Positions 34,901 to 44,085 are shown, counted from the stretch's first letter. The stretch: DNA of 64,000 nucleotides from Alphaproteobacteria bacterium (GCA_021774335.1 JAJFJD010000043.1:62001-126000); one strand, 5' to 3'. A program made the numbers and translations. The notes: generated by a model not told the origin, from the sequence alone.

Positions 34901-35953
34901 TCAAACCGGGATGCCCTCGATATTCGCCGGGCCGGCTTTCAGCTCGCCACGGTCGATGCGCAGCACAATCTCGGTGAGCGCGGCATGGGTCGGCGCGGGC
35001 ACGTTGACCTCCAGGCCTTTCGCGGCGATCAGGCCGTTGGTGTATTCGATCTCAGACCGGCGGCCACGCGCCACGTCGCGTCCGACCGATGACTGCGACG
35101 GTTCGATCAGTGTGGTCATCCAATGCGCCAGGCCGGACTGCACCGTTTCAAGTGCCACCGTCCCGCCCACGGCGGCATCGGCCCAATCGTCCGGTGCGAT
35201 CCCCAGGATCGTGCCGATGTTGTAGCCGAGCGCGCGGCCGACACCGATCGCCTCCCCCGCCAGTTTGACGCCAAGCCGATGCGCAGTCCCACGCTCCACA
35301 TAGACGGAGCGGTTGTCCTCGCCGGTCGCACCCAGCAGCCCGTGGGTCAGACTGTTCGTGGTCAGCTTGGTCCAGCGTTCGCCCCAAAGGTTCTGCGTCA
35401 CGGCGGCGCTGTCCACATGACTGAAGATGTCGGCCAGTTCCTGCGCCCGCGGGGTGGTCCGGCCGTGCGGCTCCCCAACCCGAAAAACAGTGTGTTTCTT
35501 GCCGCCCGGTTGCTGGAACCGCTTGATCCGCCCGGGCGCATAGCAGTTCACGCTGATCGTGCTGACGATGCAGCCCACCGTGCGGTCCCATCCGGCGACG
35601 GCCGCGACCTGTTCCTCATTCATGCCGTTCTGCATGGAGACGAGAAAACCATCCGGCGTCAGATACTGCAGCACGGCGCGGGCGGCCCATTCGGTGTCGA
35701 AGGATTTCGTGCAGAGAACGGCGATATCGGCCGGCGTCTGGCTCATAGCCTGCATCTCATGCAGGTGCATCGCGGGGACCCGCACGACATGCTCACCCTG
35801 CGTCCCTTCCAGGCAGAGCCCGGAGGCGTTGATCGTCTCGACATGCTCCGGCCAGGGGTCGAACAGGCGCACGTCATGCCCGGTGCGGGCCAAATGACCG
35901 CCGACATAGCCGCCAACGGCGCCGGCGCCGATAATCACAATTCGCTTGGACAT
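34901..35953 (-). CDS. Ketopantoate reductase (PanE/ApbA) family protein
   Basis: A 350-aa protein. The NADP-binding N-terminus is RIVIIGAGAVGGYVGGHLAR; the central catalytic lysine segment is WTKLTTNSLTHGLLGATG. GGGAG lies ten bases before the ATG. PanE reduces 2-oxopantoate, but many paralogues in catabolic clusters reduce other 2-oxo acids. The neighbours (MmgE/PrpD below, a split 2-oxo-acid decarboxylase divergent above) argue for a catabolic role rather than pantothenate synthesis. A second, more distant homologue is at 46253. Confidence 0.85.
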   Translation of the reverse strand: MSKRIVIIGAGAVGGYVGGHLARTGHDVRLFDPWPEHVETINASGLCLEGTQGEHVVRVPAMHLHEMQAMSQTPADIAVLCTKSFDTEWAARAVLQYLTPDGFLVSMQNGMNEEQVAAVAGWDRTVGCIVSTISVNCYAPGRIKRFQQPGGKKHTVFRVGEPHGRTTPRAQELADIFSHVDSAAVTQNLWGERWTKLTTNSLTHGLLGATGEDNRSVYVERGTAHRLGVKLAGEAIGVGRALGYNIGTILGIAPDDWADAAVGGTVALETVQSGLAHWMTTLIEPSQSSVGRDVARGRRSEIEYTNGLIAAKGLEVNVPAPTHAALTEIVLRIDRGELKAGPANIEGIPV

Positions 35954-36104
35954 TCGGTGGGGTCTCCCATGATCTGGACCATCAATTTGCCTACGGCCCG
36001 CCGCTTACGTTACGACTTGTCCTACGGCCCTATGGTATTCGATTTCACGCGCCCGCCCTAACGGCGGGATTTTCGCGCCGTCATTCGCAAGAAGAGGAAA
36101 CCCC

Positions 36105-36623
36105 ATGAGTGATGAGCAAGCCGCCGTCCTGAGTCCCGAGCGCGTTCTCGAACAGATGAAGAAGAACGGCGTCACCGATGTCGTCTGGCTGCCCGACAGC
36201 GAGACCAACTGGCTCTTCCTGCTAATGGAAGCCGAGCCGAGCCTGCGCCTGATCGGCGTCAGCCGCGAAGGCCATGCCTGTTCGATCGCGGCGGGCCTGT
36301 CCGCCGGCGGCAAAACGCCGATCGTCCTGATCCAGAACACTGGCATGATGGAGTCCGGGGACTCGATCCGCGGCTGGCTGATGAGCCTGGAAATTCCCGT
36401 CGTGCTAATGGTCGGCTATCGCGGCTATACGCGGCATGGCGTCAACAAGGACACCGCCGCCGATTTCACTGAACCGTTCATCAACGCGTTTGGCCTGAAA
36501 TACTATCTCGTGGAGAATGACTCGGATGCCGAGCGCATCTCCGTCGCCTTCGAGGAAACGGAACGTACCAAAAAGCCTGTCGTCATTCTCGTCGCCGACG
36601 AGTTCCACGGCTTCAACCGATAA
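36105..36623 (+). CDS. TPP-dependent decarboxylase alpha subunit (sulfopyruvate decarboxylase ComD-like)
   Basis: A 172-aa protein corresponding to the pyrimidine-binding half of a TPP enzyme. The cofactor-activating glutamate lies in SREGHACSIAAGLS, and the fold pattern NTGMMESGDSIRGW is shared with ComD and phosphonopyruvate decarboxylase N-terminal halves. AGAGGAAA precedes the ATG. The beta subunit follows after 15 bases. The pair would decarboxylate a 2-oxo acid such as sulfopyruvate to an aldehyde. Sulfonate use is supported only indirectly by the TauD-type genes nearby. Confidence 0.82.
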   Translation: MSDEQAAVLSPERVLEQMKKNGVTDVVWLPDSETNWLFLLMEAEPSLRLIGVSREGHACSIAAGLSAGGKTPIVLIQNTGMMESGDSIRGWLMSLEIPVVLMVGYRGYTRHGVNKDTAADFTEPFINAFGLKYYLVENDSDAERISVAFEETERTKKPVVILVADEFHGFNR

Positions 36624-36638
36624 GAAGGAGACCCGACA

Positions 36639-37217
36639 ATGATGCACACTGCCGAATTGCTGCAGGTCTACATGGAGCACCGTGGAGACGCCATCACCAT
36701 TCCCGGACGCGGCGGCCGCCATTGGGTGCCGATGAGCGACGAACCGCACCGTGACGTGCCGCTGGGTGATCCCGCGATGGGCGGGCATTCCGGTTTCGGC
36801 CTGGGCCTTGCCCTGGCACAACCGGACCGCAAGATCGTGCTGTTCGATTCCGAAGGCGACATCTTGATGAGCCTGGGGATCCTGACCACGATCGCCGAGC
36901 AGAACCCAACGAACCTCTACCACTTCATGCTCGATAACGAAGTCTACGCCACGACCGGCGGGCAGCCGGTGCCGAACGCGAAGAATGTCGACTATGCGGC
37001 GTTTGCCAAAGCGGCGGGCTATCCGAAGGCCCTCGCCTTCACCGAAATCGAGGATTTCACCCGCGAGCTGCCAGGCATCCTGAGCGAGCCCGGTCCCGTA
37101 TTCGTCGCGCTCAAGGTCTTTCCGGAGATTCAGAACGAGGCCATCGGCAACCGCCGGCCATGGCAAGTGCGGTCCCGGACCGACGTGGTCGGGGGACTTC
37201 GCGACTCACTCAAATAA
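36639..37217 (+). CDS. TPP-dependent decarboxylase beta subunit (sulfopyruvate decarboxylase ComE-like)
   Basis: A 192-aa protein matching the diphosphate-binding half of a TPP enzyme. The metal/TPP motif begins at EGDILMSLGILTTI and ends about 25 residues on at LDNEVYAT, a variant of GDG...NN. AAGGAG precedes the ATG. Splitting into alpha and beta subunits is the arrangement of archaeal and some bacterial sulfopyruvate decarboxylases. An SDR gene follows after 31 bases and could reduce the aldehyde formed. Confidence 0.82.
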   Translation: MMHTAELLQVYMEHRGDAITIPGRGGRHWVPMSDEPHRDVPLGDPAMGGHSGFGLGLALAQPDRKIVLFDSEGDILMSLGILTTIAEQNPTNLYHFMLDNEVYATTGGQPVPNAKNVDYAAFAKAAGYPKALAFTEIEDFTRELPGILSEPGPVFVALKVFPEIQNEAIGNRRPWQVRSRTDVVGGLRDSLK

Positions 37218-37248
37218 CGTCACGCCACGCCAACACAGGGAGGCAGCC

Positions 37249-38067
37249 ATGGATTTCGGATTAGCGGGTAAGAAGGCCCTCGTCGCCGGCGGATCGCGCG
37301 GCATCGGCAAGGCGATCGCGCTCGAACTCGCGCGCGAAGGCGTCGATGTGGTGCTGACCGCGCGCAGCATCGGGCCCCTCGAAGAGGCGGCGAAGGAAAT
37401 CGCCGGAGAGACCGGCAGCACGGTCAGCGCGATGGCCTGCGACGCAACCGACCGCACCGCCGTCGAAGCCACGGTCGATGCCGCTGCCGAAACCCTCGGC
37501 GGGCTCAACATCCTGATCAACAGCGCGTCGGCGCCCGGCGGCTCGCCGAATGCGATCGGCAGGATCGATACCATCGTCGACGAGGATTTCCTGAACGACT
37601 TCGACACGAAGTATATGGGCGCACTGCGCTTCACCCGCGCCGCGATCCCCCATCTGAAAAAGGCCGGTTGGGGCCGGGTCATCAACATCAGCGGCACCAA
37701 CTCGCGCACCCCCGGCAACCTGAGCGGCGGGGCACGCAACACCTCGCTGGTGCATTTCACCCGCACGCTCGCGATGCAGCTCGGCCGGGATGGCATCACT
37801 GTGAACTGCATCCACCCCGGCATGACCCGGACCGAACGTACCGCGGTGCAGCTCGCCGAACGGTCGAAGAAAACCGGCCGGTCGCCGGAAGAATTGCAAG
37901 CGCAGGATTATGCCGAGGATGCGCCGCGTACGAACTCCATCGGCCGGATGGTCGATGCGTCCGAGGTGGCCTATGTCGCGGTTTTCCTGGCATCGAAACA
38001 GGCGTCGGCGATGAACGGCGAGTTGCTGGTGCCAAACGGTGGCGCCGGCAAGTCCGTATATTACTAG
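37249..38067 (+). CDS. Atypical short-chain dehydrogenase/reductase lacking the YxxxK pair
   Basis: A 272-aa SDR. The cofactor loop GGSRGIGKAIA and Asn-Ser-Ala (INSASAPG) are normal, and Ser148 in INISGTNS is present. At the expected spacing for the catalytic Tyr and Lys the sequence has Gly161 and Thr165 (SGGARNTSLVHFTRTL), so the standard proton relay is missing. A clade of SDRs with this GARN pattern exists, and its members may use another chemistry. GGGAGG precedes the ATG. It follows the TPP decarboxylase pair and probably shares its transcript; it is convergent with dioxygenase D. Confidence 0.85.
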   Translation: MDFGLAGKKALVAGGSRGIGKAIALELAREGVDVVLTARSIGPLEEAAKEIAGETGSTVSAMACDATDRTAVEATVDAAAETLGGLNILINSASAPGGSPNAIGRIDTIVDEDFLNDFDTKYMGALRFTRAAIPHLKKAGWGRVINISGTNSRTPGNLSGGARNTSLVHFTRTLAMQLGRDGITVNCIHPGMTRTERTAVQLAERSKKTGRSPEELQAQDYAEDAPRTNSIGRMVDASEVAYVAVFLASKQASAMNGELLVPNGGAGKSVYY

Positions 38068-38963
38068 CCTGCGGCCCTTTCCGGCAGTTCGCGCTCGACG
38101 GAATTGATCTCATCGGACACGGTAGTCCGATGCATGACGCGTCGTTCTCTTAAGTCGTCATATGGCCGCGCCCGGTGCATGGAGCAGCGGTTGTCCCACA
38201 GGACCAGATCGTTCGCCCGCCAGCGGTGCCGGTAGACGAAGTCCGGTTGCGTCGCGTGCGCCGTCAATTCGTCGATCAGGCGGCGGCCCTTCTCGGCCGG
38301 CCAGCCGACCACATGCGTGATATGTGAGGCGAGATAAAGCGCCTTGCGCCCGGTCGCCGGATGAGTACGGACCAGCACTTGATTGACCGGCGGCAAGCCT
38401 GCGCGCGCCGCCTCAGTATATCCGGAAAACCCGATCTGTTCGCGCGAATGGAAAATGCTGTGCTCCACGACCAAACCGTCGATCTCGCGCTTCCGGTCCT
38501 CCGGCAGCGCATCATAGGCCGCACGCATATCGGCGAATTCGGTGTCGCCGTCGACCTGCGGTAATTCACGCGCCGAGAGCAGCGAACAGCGCGCCGGAAC
38601 ATGCTTGAACGTGCCATCCGTATGCCAAAGCTCGTTGGCCTTGTGATGCATGCGGCGATCGTCATCCGCCGCCATCAAATTGCCGTCGGGGCCAATGTTG
38701 GAAATGTCGGAGATGTTGTCCGGCACGCGGCGTTCCGGCGCGTCACGATGATATCGGGTCGCCGTGATGACCGGGCCGAAATGCGCGCTGAAATCGACCT
38801 GCTGCGCGTCGGTCACCGGCTGGTCGGGAAATACGAGTATGCCATACTGGTGGAAGGCCGCCTCGATGTCGGCAAACGCCGCCGGGTCGACCGATTTCGT
38901 GAGATCGACGCCGCGAACCTCGGCCACGAACACCGGGTGCAAGGGGGTGACGGAAATTGCCAT
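38064..38963 (-). CDS. TauD/TfdA-type Fe(II)/2-oxoglutarate dioxygenase (D)
   Basis: A 299-aa TfdA-sized dioxygenase. The ATG at 38963 is the natural start (MAISVTPLHPVFVAEVRGVDL); the open frame continues upstream only as antisense of the neighbouring gene. Iron ligands are His114 and Asp116 in LWHTDGTFK and His263 in NRCSMHRARPY; Arg279 is in VMHRTTV. It is more similar to dioxygenase B (EHSIFHSR, RTHPATGRKALYLASH) than to the adjacent dioxygenase E. It is divergent from dioxygenase E. Confidence 0.9.
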   Translation of the reverse strand: MAISVTPLHPVFVAEVRGVDLTKSVDPAAFADIEAAFHQYGILVFPDQPVTDAQQVDFSAHFGPVITATRYHRDAPERRVPDNISDISNIGPDGNLMAADDDRRMHHKANELWHTDGTFKHVPARCSLLSARELPQVDGDTEFADMRAAYDALPEDRKREIDGLVVEHSIFHSREQIGFSGYTEAARAGLPPVNQVLVRTHPATGRKALYLASHITHVVGWPAEKGRRLIDELTAHATQPDFVYRHRWRANDLVLWDNRCSMHRARPYDDLRERRVMHRTTVSDEINSVERELPERAAG

Positions 38964-39128
38964 GGTAACTCTCTGAGACGTTGAAAGTTCGGATATCCCG
39001 CAAGCATGGCGGGAAGCGCAAAATGGCGCAAGTACACGGTTCTGCGGATTCGGTTGTATACTCCTCACCTGAGACATCGACCGGCGGAATCGGTTGGCGG
39101 AAGAAATGAATATTTCAGAGGAATCGCG

Positions 39129-40040
39129 ATGAGCAACGCCGTTGCACAAACCAAATCGTCCCCCTTGAAACTGCAGCCGCTGACCAAGGCGCTGGGCACA
39201 CGCGTTCACGGTGTCGATTGCCGCAACGTGGACGACGCGACCTGGGATGCCATCCTGGAAGCGTTTCACCAACGTCATATCCTCGTCTTTCCGGACCAGA
39301 CGCTGGCGCCGGACGAGCATGCAGCCTTCATGGAACGGTTCGGCGAATTGGATGTGCATCCGCAGGAACTGTCGGCGCGCACAACGTTGCCGTTGCCCGG
39401 CTGCCCCACGGTCGAGTTGATGTTGAACAAGCCCGGCAACCGTGGACCGCGCGCACCCAGATGGCATACCGACGTCACCTTCCGGCGCGAGCCCGTGGCG
39501 GTCACCAGCCTGTACGGTGTCGAAACCCCGGAGGCCTGCGCCGATACGATCTGGACGAACATGCGTGCGGTCTTCGAGGACTGCACGCCCGGCATGAAAG
39601 CGACCCTGCGCGGCCTGAACGCGGTGCACGCGACATCCTTCGTCATGCAGCAGACAGGGTCGGACGAAGCCCTGGTCTATGACCCAACGACGGAAACCAA
39701 CCCGGACAAGCAGGACCTGCAGGCGCAGTATCGCGTTCCGGTGATCCATCCCGTCGTCCATATGCACGAGGCCGCATACGAGACGCTCTACATCAACCCC
39801 GCCTTCGTATACGGCTTCGAAGGATGGACGCAGGCGGAGAGCCGGACACTGCTCGGCTGGCTCTACACCCAGGCCGAGCAGCCGAAATACATGTACCGGC
39901 ATGCCTGGGCGACGCGCGACCTGGTGGTCTGGGACAACCGCTGCACCATGCATCTCGGCGTCAACGACTACGGCGAAGCGGACCGGCGGACGCTCCATCG
40001 CACCACCGGCGCGCCCTTCGTGGTGCATGCCAGCCGATAA
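39129..40040 (+). CDS. TauD/TfdA-type Fe(II)/2-oxoglutarate dioxygenase (E)
   Basis: A 303-aa dioxygenase. AGAGGAA fixes the ATG at 39129. Iron ligands are His113 and Asp115 in RWHTDVTFR and His275 in NRCTMHLGVNDY; Arg291 lies in LHRTT. The insert SFVMQQTGSDEALVYDPTTE is not in the other copies and may shape the active-site lid. It is divergent from dioxygenase D, sharing a 165-base control region. A hairpin with a short T-run follows the stop. Confidence 0.9.
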   Translation: MSNAVAQTKSSPLKLQPLTKALGTRVHGVDCRNVDDATWDAILEAFHQRHILVFPDQTLAPDEHAAFMERFGELDVHPQELSARTTLPLPGCPTVELMLNKPGNRGPRAPRWHTDVTFRREPVAVTSLYGVETPEACADTIWTNMRAVFEDCTPGMKATLRGLNAVHATSFVMQQTGSDEALVYDPTTETNPDKQDLQAQYRVPVIHPVVHMHEAAYETLYINPAFVYGFEGWTQAESRTLLGWLYTQAEQPKYMYRHAWATRDLVVWDNRCTMHLGVNDYGEADRRTLHRTTGAPFVVHASR

Positions 40041-40071
40041 CGCGCGGCACGCCTATCCTGGTACTGTCTGC

Positions 40072-40090
40072 GGCCCGTAGGGCCAATTTT
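40072..40090 (+). terminator. Intrinsic terminator candidate after dioxygenase E
   Basis: GGCCC (40072-40076), loop GTA and GGGCC (40080-40084) are followed by AATTTT. The stem is short but GC-only, and it begins 32 bases after the dioxygenase E stop. A second hairpin CAACTC/GAGTTG with a CCAT loop follows at 40100-40115. Confidence 0.5.
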
Positions 40091-40276
40091 CGCCTTCCAC
40101 AACTCCCATGAGTTGGCGTACTCTTTCTTTCGGAAATTGACGCGCTGGGCGCGCTAACCGAACAACCATAACAATAAAATTCAATCATTGAGACCACGCC
40201 GCGCCCGCTCGTGCCTGGAAGAGTGCCGCTACATCGATCTTTTCTTACGACCGCGCAGAAATGGGAGTTTCCGATC

Positions 40277-40729
40277 ATGGTTGCCTTCACGATCAACGGG
40301 AAACCGGCGAACGCGAACCCCGCGCCAGACACGCCTTTGCTCTGGGTCATTCGCGAACACCTGAAACTCACCGGTACGAAATTCGGCTGCGGCGCCGGCC
40401 TATGCGGCGCCTGCACCGTCCATGTGGACGGGAAAGCCGTGCGGTCTTGCCAGACCGCCGTGTCGGAGGCCGACGGCAAATCGATCACGACGATCGAAGG
40501 CCTGTCGCCCGACAGCAGCCACCCCCTACAGAAGGCCTGGGTCGCCGAGCAGGTGCCGCAATGCGGTTACTGTCAATCCGGCCAGATCATGAAGGCGGCG
40601 GAATTGCTGGCCGCCAACAAGACACCCTCACGCGACGAGATCGTCGCGCATATGGACGGAAACATCTGCCGCTGCGGTACCTATACCCGCATCATTGCCG
40701 CCATCCAGCGCGCGGCGAAGGAGGCGTAG
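40277..40729 (+). CDS. iorA: 2Fe-2S subunit of isoquinoline 1-oxidoreductase-type molybdoenzyme
   Basis: A 150-aa iron-sulfur subunit. The ATG at 40277 has GGGAG upstream. The plant-type ferredoxin cluster motif is [18 protein letters not shown] with a fourth cysteine in RSCQTAV; the second cluster is [13 protein letters not shown] plus [12 protein letters not shown]. It passes electrons from the molybdenum site of the large subunit that follows three bases downstream. It differs from xanthine dehydrogenase in the absence of any FAD subunit gene nearby, as usual for Ior-type enzymes. Confidence 0.9.
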   Translation: MVAFTINGKPANANPAPDTPLLWVIREHLKLTGTKFGCGAGLCGACTVHVDGKAVRSCQTAVSEADGKSITTIEGLSPDSSHPLQKAWVAEQVPQCGYCQSGQIMKAAELLAANKTPSRDEIVAHMDGNICRCGTYTRIIAAIQRAAKEA

Positions 40730-40731
40730 AC

Positions 40732-42918
40732 ATGGCAACGCAGAACAATTCGCCCGCGCGCATGCCCAATACCGGCCGCCGTGCCTTCCTCCAGACCGCA
40801 AGCGGTTTGACCTTTGCCGTTGCCCTCGGCGGCAACGGACTGGCGCTGATCGCACCGGCACAGGCGAAATCAGCGCGGGACATTTCCGCCTGGGTCCGCA
40901 TCTCGCCCAATAACCAGATCACGATCGTCTCGCCCGCAGCCGAAATGGGCCAAGGCTCGATGACCGGCGTGCCGATGGCGCTGGCCGAGGAACTGGATGC
41001 CGATTGGTCCAAAGTTTCGCTGGAAATGGCGCCGGCCGAACCCGCGATCTATGGCTACAACACGGTACGCCGGGGCCGGCCGGGCAAGCTGATGGGTATC
41101 TTCGGCAGCCGCGCCGTGATGAAGTATTTCGATCAGATGCGGGTTGCCGGCGCGCAAGTGCGCAAAGTGCTGCTGGCCAGCGCGGCGCAGAAATGGGCCG
41201 TGCCGGTCACGGAATTGACGACCGAGCCGAGCGTCGTCGTGCATCAAAAATCCGGACGGCGCATGACATATGGCGAAATTGCCGCCTTCGCGACGGTGCC
41301 CTCGCCCCTGCCCAGCGTCAAACCGACAGAGCTTAAGAAAAAAAGCGAGTTCCGAATCATCGGATCATCGGTGCCACGGCACGATATCCCGGAGAAGGTG
41401 AACGGCACGGCGCAATACTCGATCGACGTCCAGCTTCCCGGCATGGTCTATGCCAGCACGGTGCATTCACCGGTCCAACAGGGACACCCCAAGAGCTGGA
41501 ATAATGCGGCCGTCCGGGCCATACCCGGCGTGATCGATGTTGTCCGCCTCGACACGGGCATCGCCGTCGTCGCAGGCAGCATGGAGCATGTCCTGGAAGC
41601 GCGCGACGCACTGGAGATAACCTGGGACGGTATACGCCCAGCGGAGGGATACAGTTCCGAGACCGCGTTGGAGAAGGACTATCCCGCAATCATCGAGGAC
41701 CCGTCGGCCGGCGCGAAAATTCTCCAAAAAAAGGGGTATGACGGCGCGGTCTTCGCCACGGCAGCGAAAACGTTTCAGCAGACCTATCGCAGCGACTACG
41801 GCTACCACGCGCAGATGGAACCGCTGAACGCGGTGGCGCGTTTCAACGACGACGGCACGCTGGAGGTCTGGGAAGGAACCCAGGCACCCGGTATTTCACG
41901 CAACTATATCGCCCGCGCCATGGGTCTCGACCGCGAACAGGTGATCCATCATCAACATTATCTCGGTGGCGGATTCGGCCGGCGCTCCATAAGCGACTAC
42001 ACGGTCGAAGCGGCGCACATCGCCCGGCAAATTAAGCGGCCGGTCAAAATGATCTGGACCCGCGAGGAAGACATCGCCCACGGCATGTTCCGCCCGCAGG
42101 TCCTTATCCGCATGGAAGCCGCACTTGATCCGCGCGGGACGGTCGTCGGCTGGCGACAATGCTCGGTCGGCGACGGCGGCAATCTACTGCATTCGGGCAT
42201 CAAGATTCCCTATTATCGGGTGCCCAATCAGCATATCGAGCGGCGCGGCACGTCCCACAATATCCGACTCAAACATTGGCGCGCGGTGGCGCATCCGTTC
42301 AACGTGTTCGCCCATGAAGCCTTCATCGACGAGATGGCCGCCGCGACCGCAACCGACCCGCTGGAGTTCCGCCGCCGGCACTTGGCGATGACGCCGAAAG
42401 CCAAACGGGTGTTCGACCGGGTGGCCGCGATGTGCGACTGGAGCGCCAAACGGCCCGACGGCCGAGCGATCGGCCTATCCATCTCGGAACGCTCGGGTTC
42501 GCTGGGTGCCGGCGTCGTCGAGATTTCGCTCGACGCGGCATCCAACAAGATCCGCGTTCACAAAGTTTGGATCGCGGTCGACGCCGGTATCGTGGTCCAG
42601 CCGGACGCCGCCCGCCGTAACGTGGAAAGCGGTGTCATCTACGGCCTGTCCAGTGTGTTGAAGGAGCGCGCCACCATCGTCAACGGCGCGGTGGCGCAGT
42701 CTAACTTCCACGACTACGAAGTGCTGCGGATGTCGGAAGCGCCCGAGGAAATCCATGTCGACTTCCTCGACCGCGATACCAAACCGACGGGCATCGGCGA
42801 GATCGGCAACCCGTTCATCGGCGCGGCGGTCGCGAACGCCTTCCACAAACTTACCGGCAAACGGCTGTATCACATGCCGTTCACGCCGGATCGCGTGGAA
42901 GCCGCCCTGAAGGCGTGA
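40732..42918 (+). CDS. iorB: Molybdopterin subunit of isoquinoline 1-oxidoreductase-type enzyme, Tat-exported
   Basis: A 728-aa large subunit. The ATG at 40732 follows GGAGG. A Tat signal with TGRRAFLQTASG leads to a hydrophobic stretch and an AQA cleavage site near residue 44, so the enzyme acts in the periplasm. Molybdopterin contacts include AAEMGQGSMTG, YLGGGFGRRS and the C-terminal GIGEIGNPFIG with the catalytic glutamate. Such enzymes hydroxylate N-heterocycles or oxidise aldehydes and usually donate electrons to a cytochrome c. Two cytochrome c genes lie 5.4 and 5.9 kb downstream, but not in the same operon. Confidence 0.9.
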   Translation: MATQNNSPARMPNTGRRAFLQTASGLTFAVALGGNGLALIAPAQAKSARDISAWVRISPNNQITIVSPAAEMGQGSMTGVPMALAEELDADWSKVSLEMAPAEPAIYGYNTVRRGRPGKLMGIFGSRAVMKYFDQMRVAGAQVRKVLLASAAQKWAVPVTELTTEPSVVVHQKSGRRMTYGEIAAFATVPSPLPSVKPTELKKKSEFRIIGSSVPRHDIPEKVNGTAQYSIDVQLPGMVYASTVHSPVQQGHPKSWNNAAVRAIPGVIDVVRLDTGIAVVAGSMEHVLEARDALEITWDGIRPAEGYSSETALEKDYPAIIEDPSAGAKILQKKGYDGAVFATAAKTFQQTYRSDYGYHAQMEPLNAVARFNDDGTLEVWEGTQAPGISRNYIARAMGLDREQVIHHQHYLGGGFGRRSISDYTVEAAHIARQIKRPVKMIWTREEDIAHGMFRPQVLIRMEAALDPRGTVVGWRQCSVGDGGNLLHSGIKIPYYRVPNQHIERRGTSHNIRLKHWRAVAHPFNVFAHEAFIDEMAAATATDPLEFRRRHLAMTPKAKRVFDRVAAMCDWSAKRPDGRAIGLSISERSGSLGAGVVEISLDAASNKIRVHKVWIAVDAGIVVQPDAARRNVESGVIYGLSSVLKERATIVNGAVAQSNFHDYEVLRMSEAPEEIHVDFLDRDTKPTGIGEIGNPFIGAAVANAFHKLTGKRLYHMPFTPDRVEAALKA

Positions 42919-42924
42919 CCCACC

Positions 42925-44085
42925 CTAGTCGATGATGACGTGCGGGATGAAGCGGGAGTCGTCGCCGGTGATGAGCGATTTGTCCTCGCGCACGCACATG
43001 CCCGCAGCCTGACTGGCGACCAGCCAACAGCCGGTCATCGCGAAGTTGCCGTCGAAATTCGGCAGCGGGTTATACGCTTGGAGGATATGTCCTTCGACCC
43101 CATACGGGCCATCGATGCTGTAATCCACCCGGCCGTCGCGGACGACCGAGATGTTCAGCCCTTCGCGGGAATACAGCGGTTTCCGGATATAGGTATCGCC
43201 CAGCTCGGACGCTTTCGGATCATCTTCAAAATAGCTCGGCAGCAGATTCGGATGCCCTTCGAACATCTCCCACAACAGCGGCAACAATCCTTTATTCGAT
43301 AGGATCGTCTTCCAGGGAGGTTCGAGGAAACGCGCGCCGCTCCTCGCAATGTTCTCGCCAAAATCCTCGGCCATGATCCATTCCCAAGGATAAAGCTTGA
43401 ATAGATCGGTAATGAGCCGGTCGTCGAGGTCGGTGAACTGGCCATGCTCGTCAATGCCGATATCGTCCATCAGCAGGGTCCGGGTATCCAATCCGGCCTG
43501 CCGGGCGCAGTCGGCGATATAATCGATGGTGCCCTGATCTTCCTCGCTATCGCTGGCGCAAGCCAGATGGAGCACCTCGTGGACACCCATCTGCGGCAAC
43601 GCTTCCAGCAGCTTTTCATGCACCGAGTTATACTGGTCGCAGCCGGCCGGGATAAGCTCGCGCTCCATCGCTTGCTCGAGCCAGACCCACTGGAAGATCG
43701 ACGTTTCGTACAGCGTGGTCGGGGTGTCCGCATTGTACTCGAGCAGTTTCGCCGGGCCCTTGCCGTCATAGGCAAAATCCATCCGGCCGTAGAGATTGCG
43801 ATCCTGCTGCCGCCAACTGTTCGCGACGTAATCCCAGTAGTATTCCGGGATGCCCAATCGCTTCATCAACTGGCGGTCGCCAACAACGCGTTCGACGACG
43901 TCGAAACAGAGTTTTTCTAATTCTTCGCTCGGCGCTTCCAGATCGTCCTCAATCTGGCGGAGGGAAAACTTGTAATAGGCCGTTTCGTCCCAATACGGAT
44001 CGTTGTCGATCGAATGGAACACAAAGCCATGTTCCCGAGCGGTATCCTTCCAGTCCTGCCGTGCGGCGACGGGTATTCTTTCCAT
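42925..44085 (-). CDS. ygiC: Glutathionylspermidine synthase-like ATP-grasp protein (YgiC family)
   Basis: A 386-aa protein, the same length as Escherichia coli YgiC. The start MERIPVAARQDWKDTAREHG is typical; PYWDETAYYKFS, GRMDFAYDGKGPAKLLEYNADTPTTLYE and IRKPLYSREGLN are strongly conserved blocks of the C-terminal ATP-grasp domain of glutathionylspermidine synthase. It lacks the amidase domain. It would ligate a carboxylate to an amine; the acceptor is unknown. It is co-transcribed with a YgiB-type lipoprotein, 22 bases upstream. Confidence 0.88.
   Translation of the reverse strand: MERIPVAARQDWKDTAREHGFVFHSIDNDPYWDETAYYKFSLRQIEDDLEAPSEELEKLCFDVVERVVGDRQLMKRLGIPEYYWDYVANSWRQQDRNLYGRMDFAYDGKGPAKLLEYNADTPTTLYETSIFQWVWLEQAMERELIPAGCDQYNSVHEKLLEALPQMGVHEVLHLACASDSEEDQGTIDYIADCARQAGLDTRTLLMDDIGIDEHGQFTDLDDRLITDLFKLYPWEWIMAEDFGENIARSGARFLEPPWKTILSNKGLLPLLWEMFEGHPNLLPSYFEDDPKASELGDTYIRKPLYSREGLNISVVRDGRVDYSIDGPYGVEGHILQAYNPLPNFDGNFAMTGCWLVASQAAGMCVREDKSLITGDDSRFIPHVIID

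Noticed and set aside
38964..40028. Upstream extension of dioxygenase D to a 654-codon frame
   Set aside because: The extension is antisense to dioxygenase E; the family start MAISVTPLHP at 38963 is the natural N-terminus.
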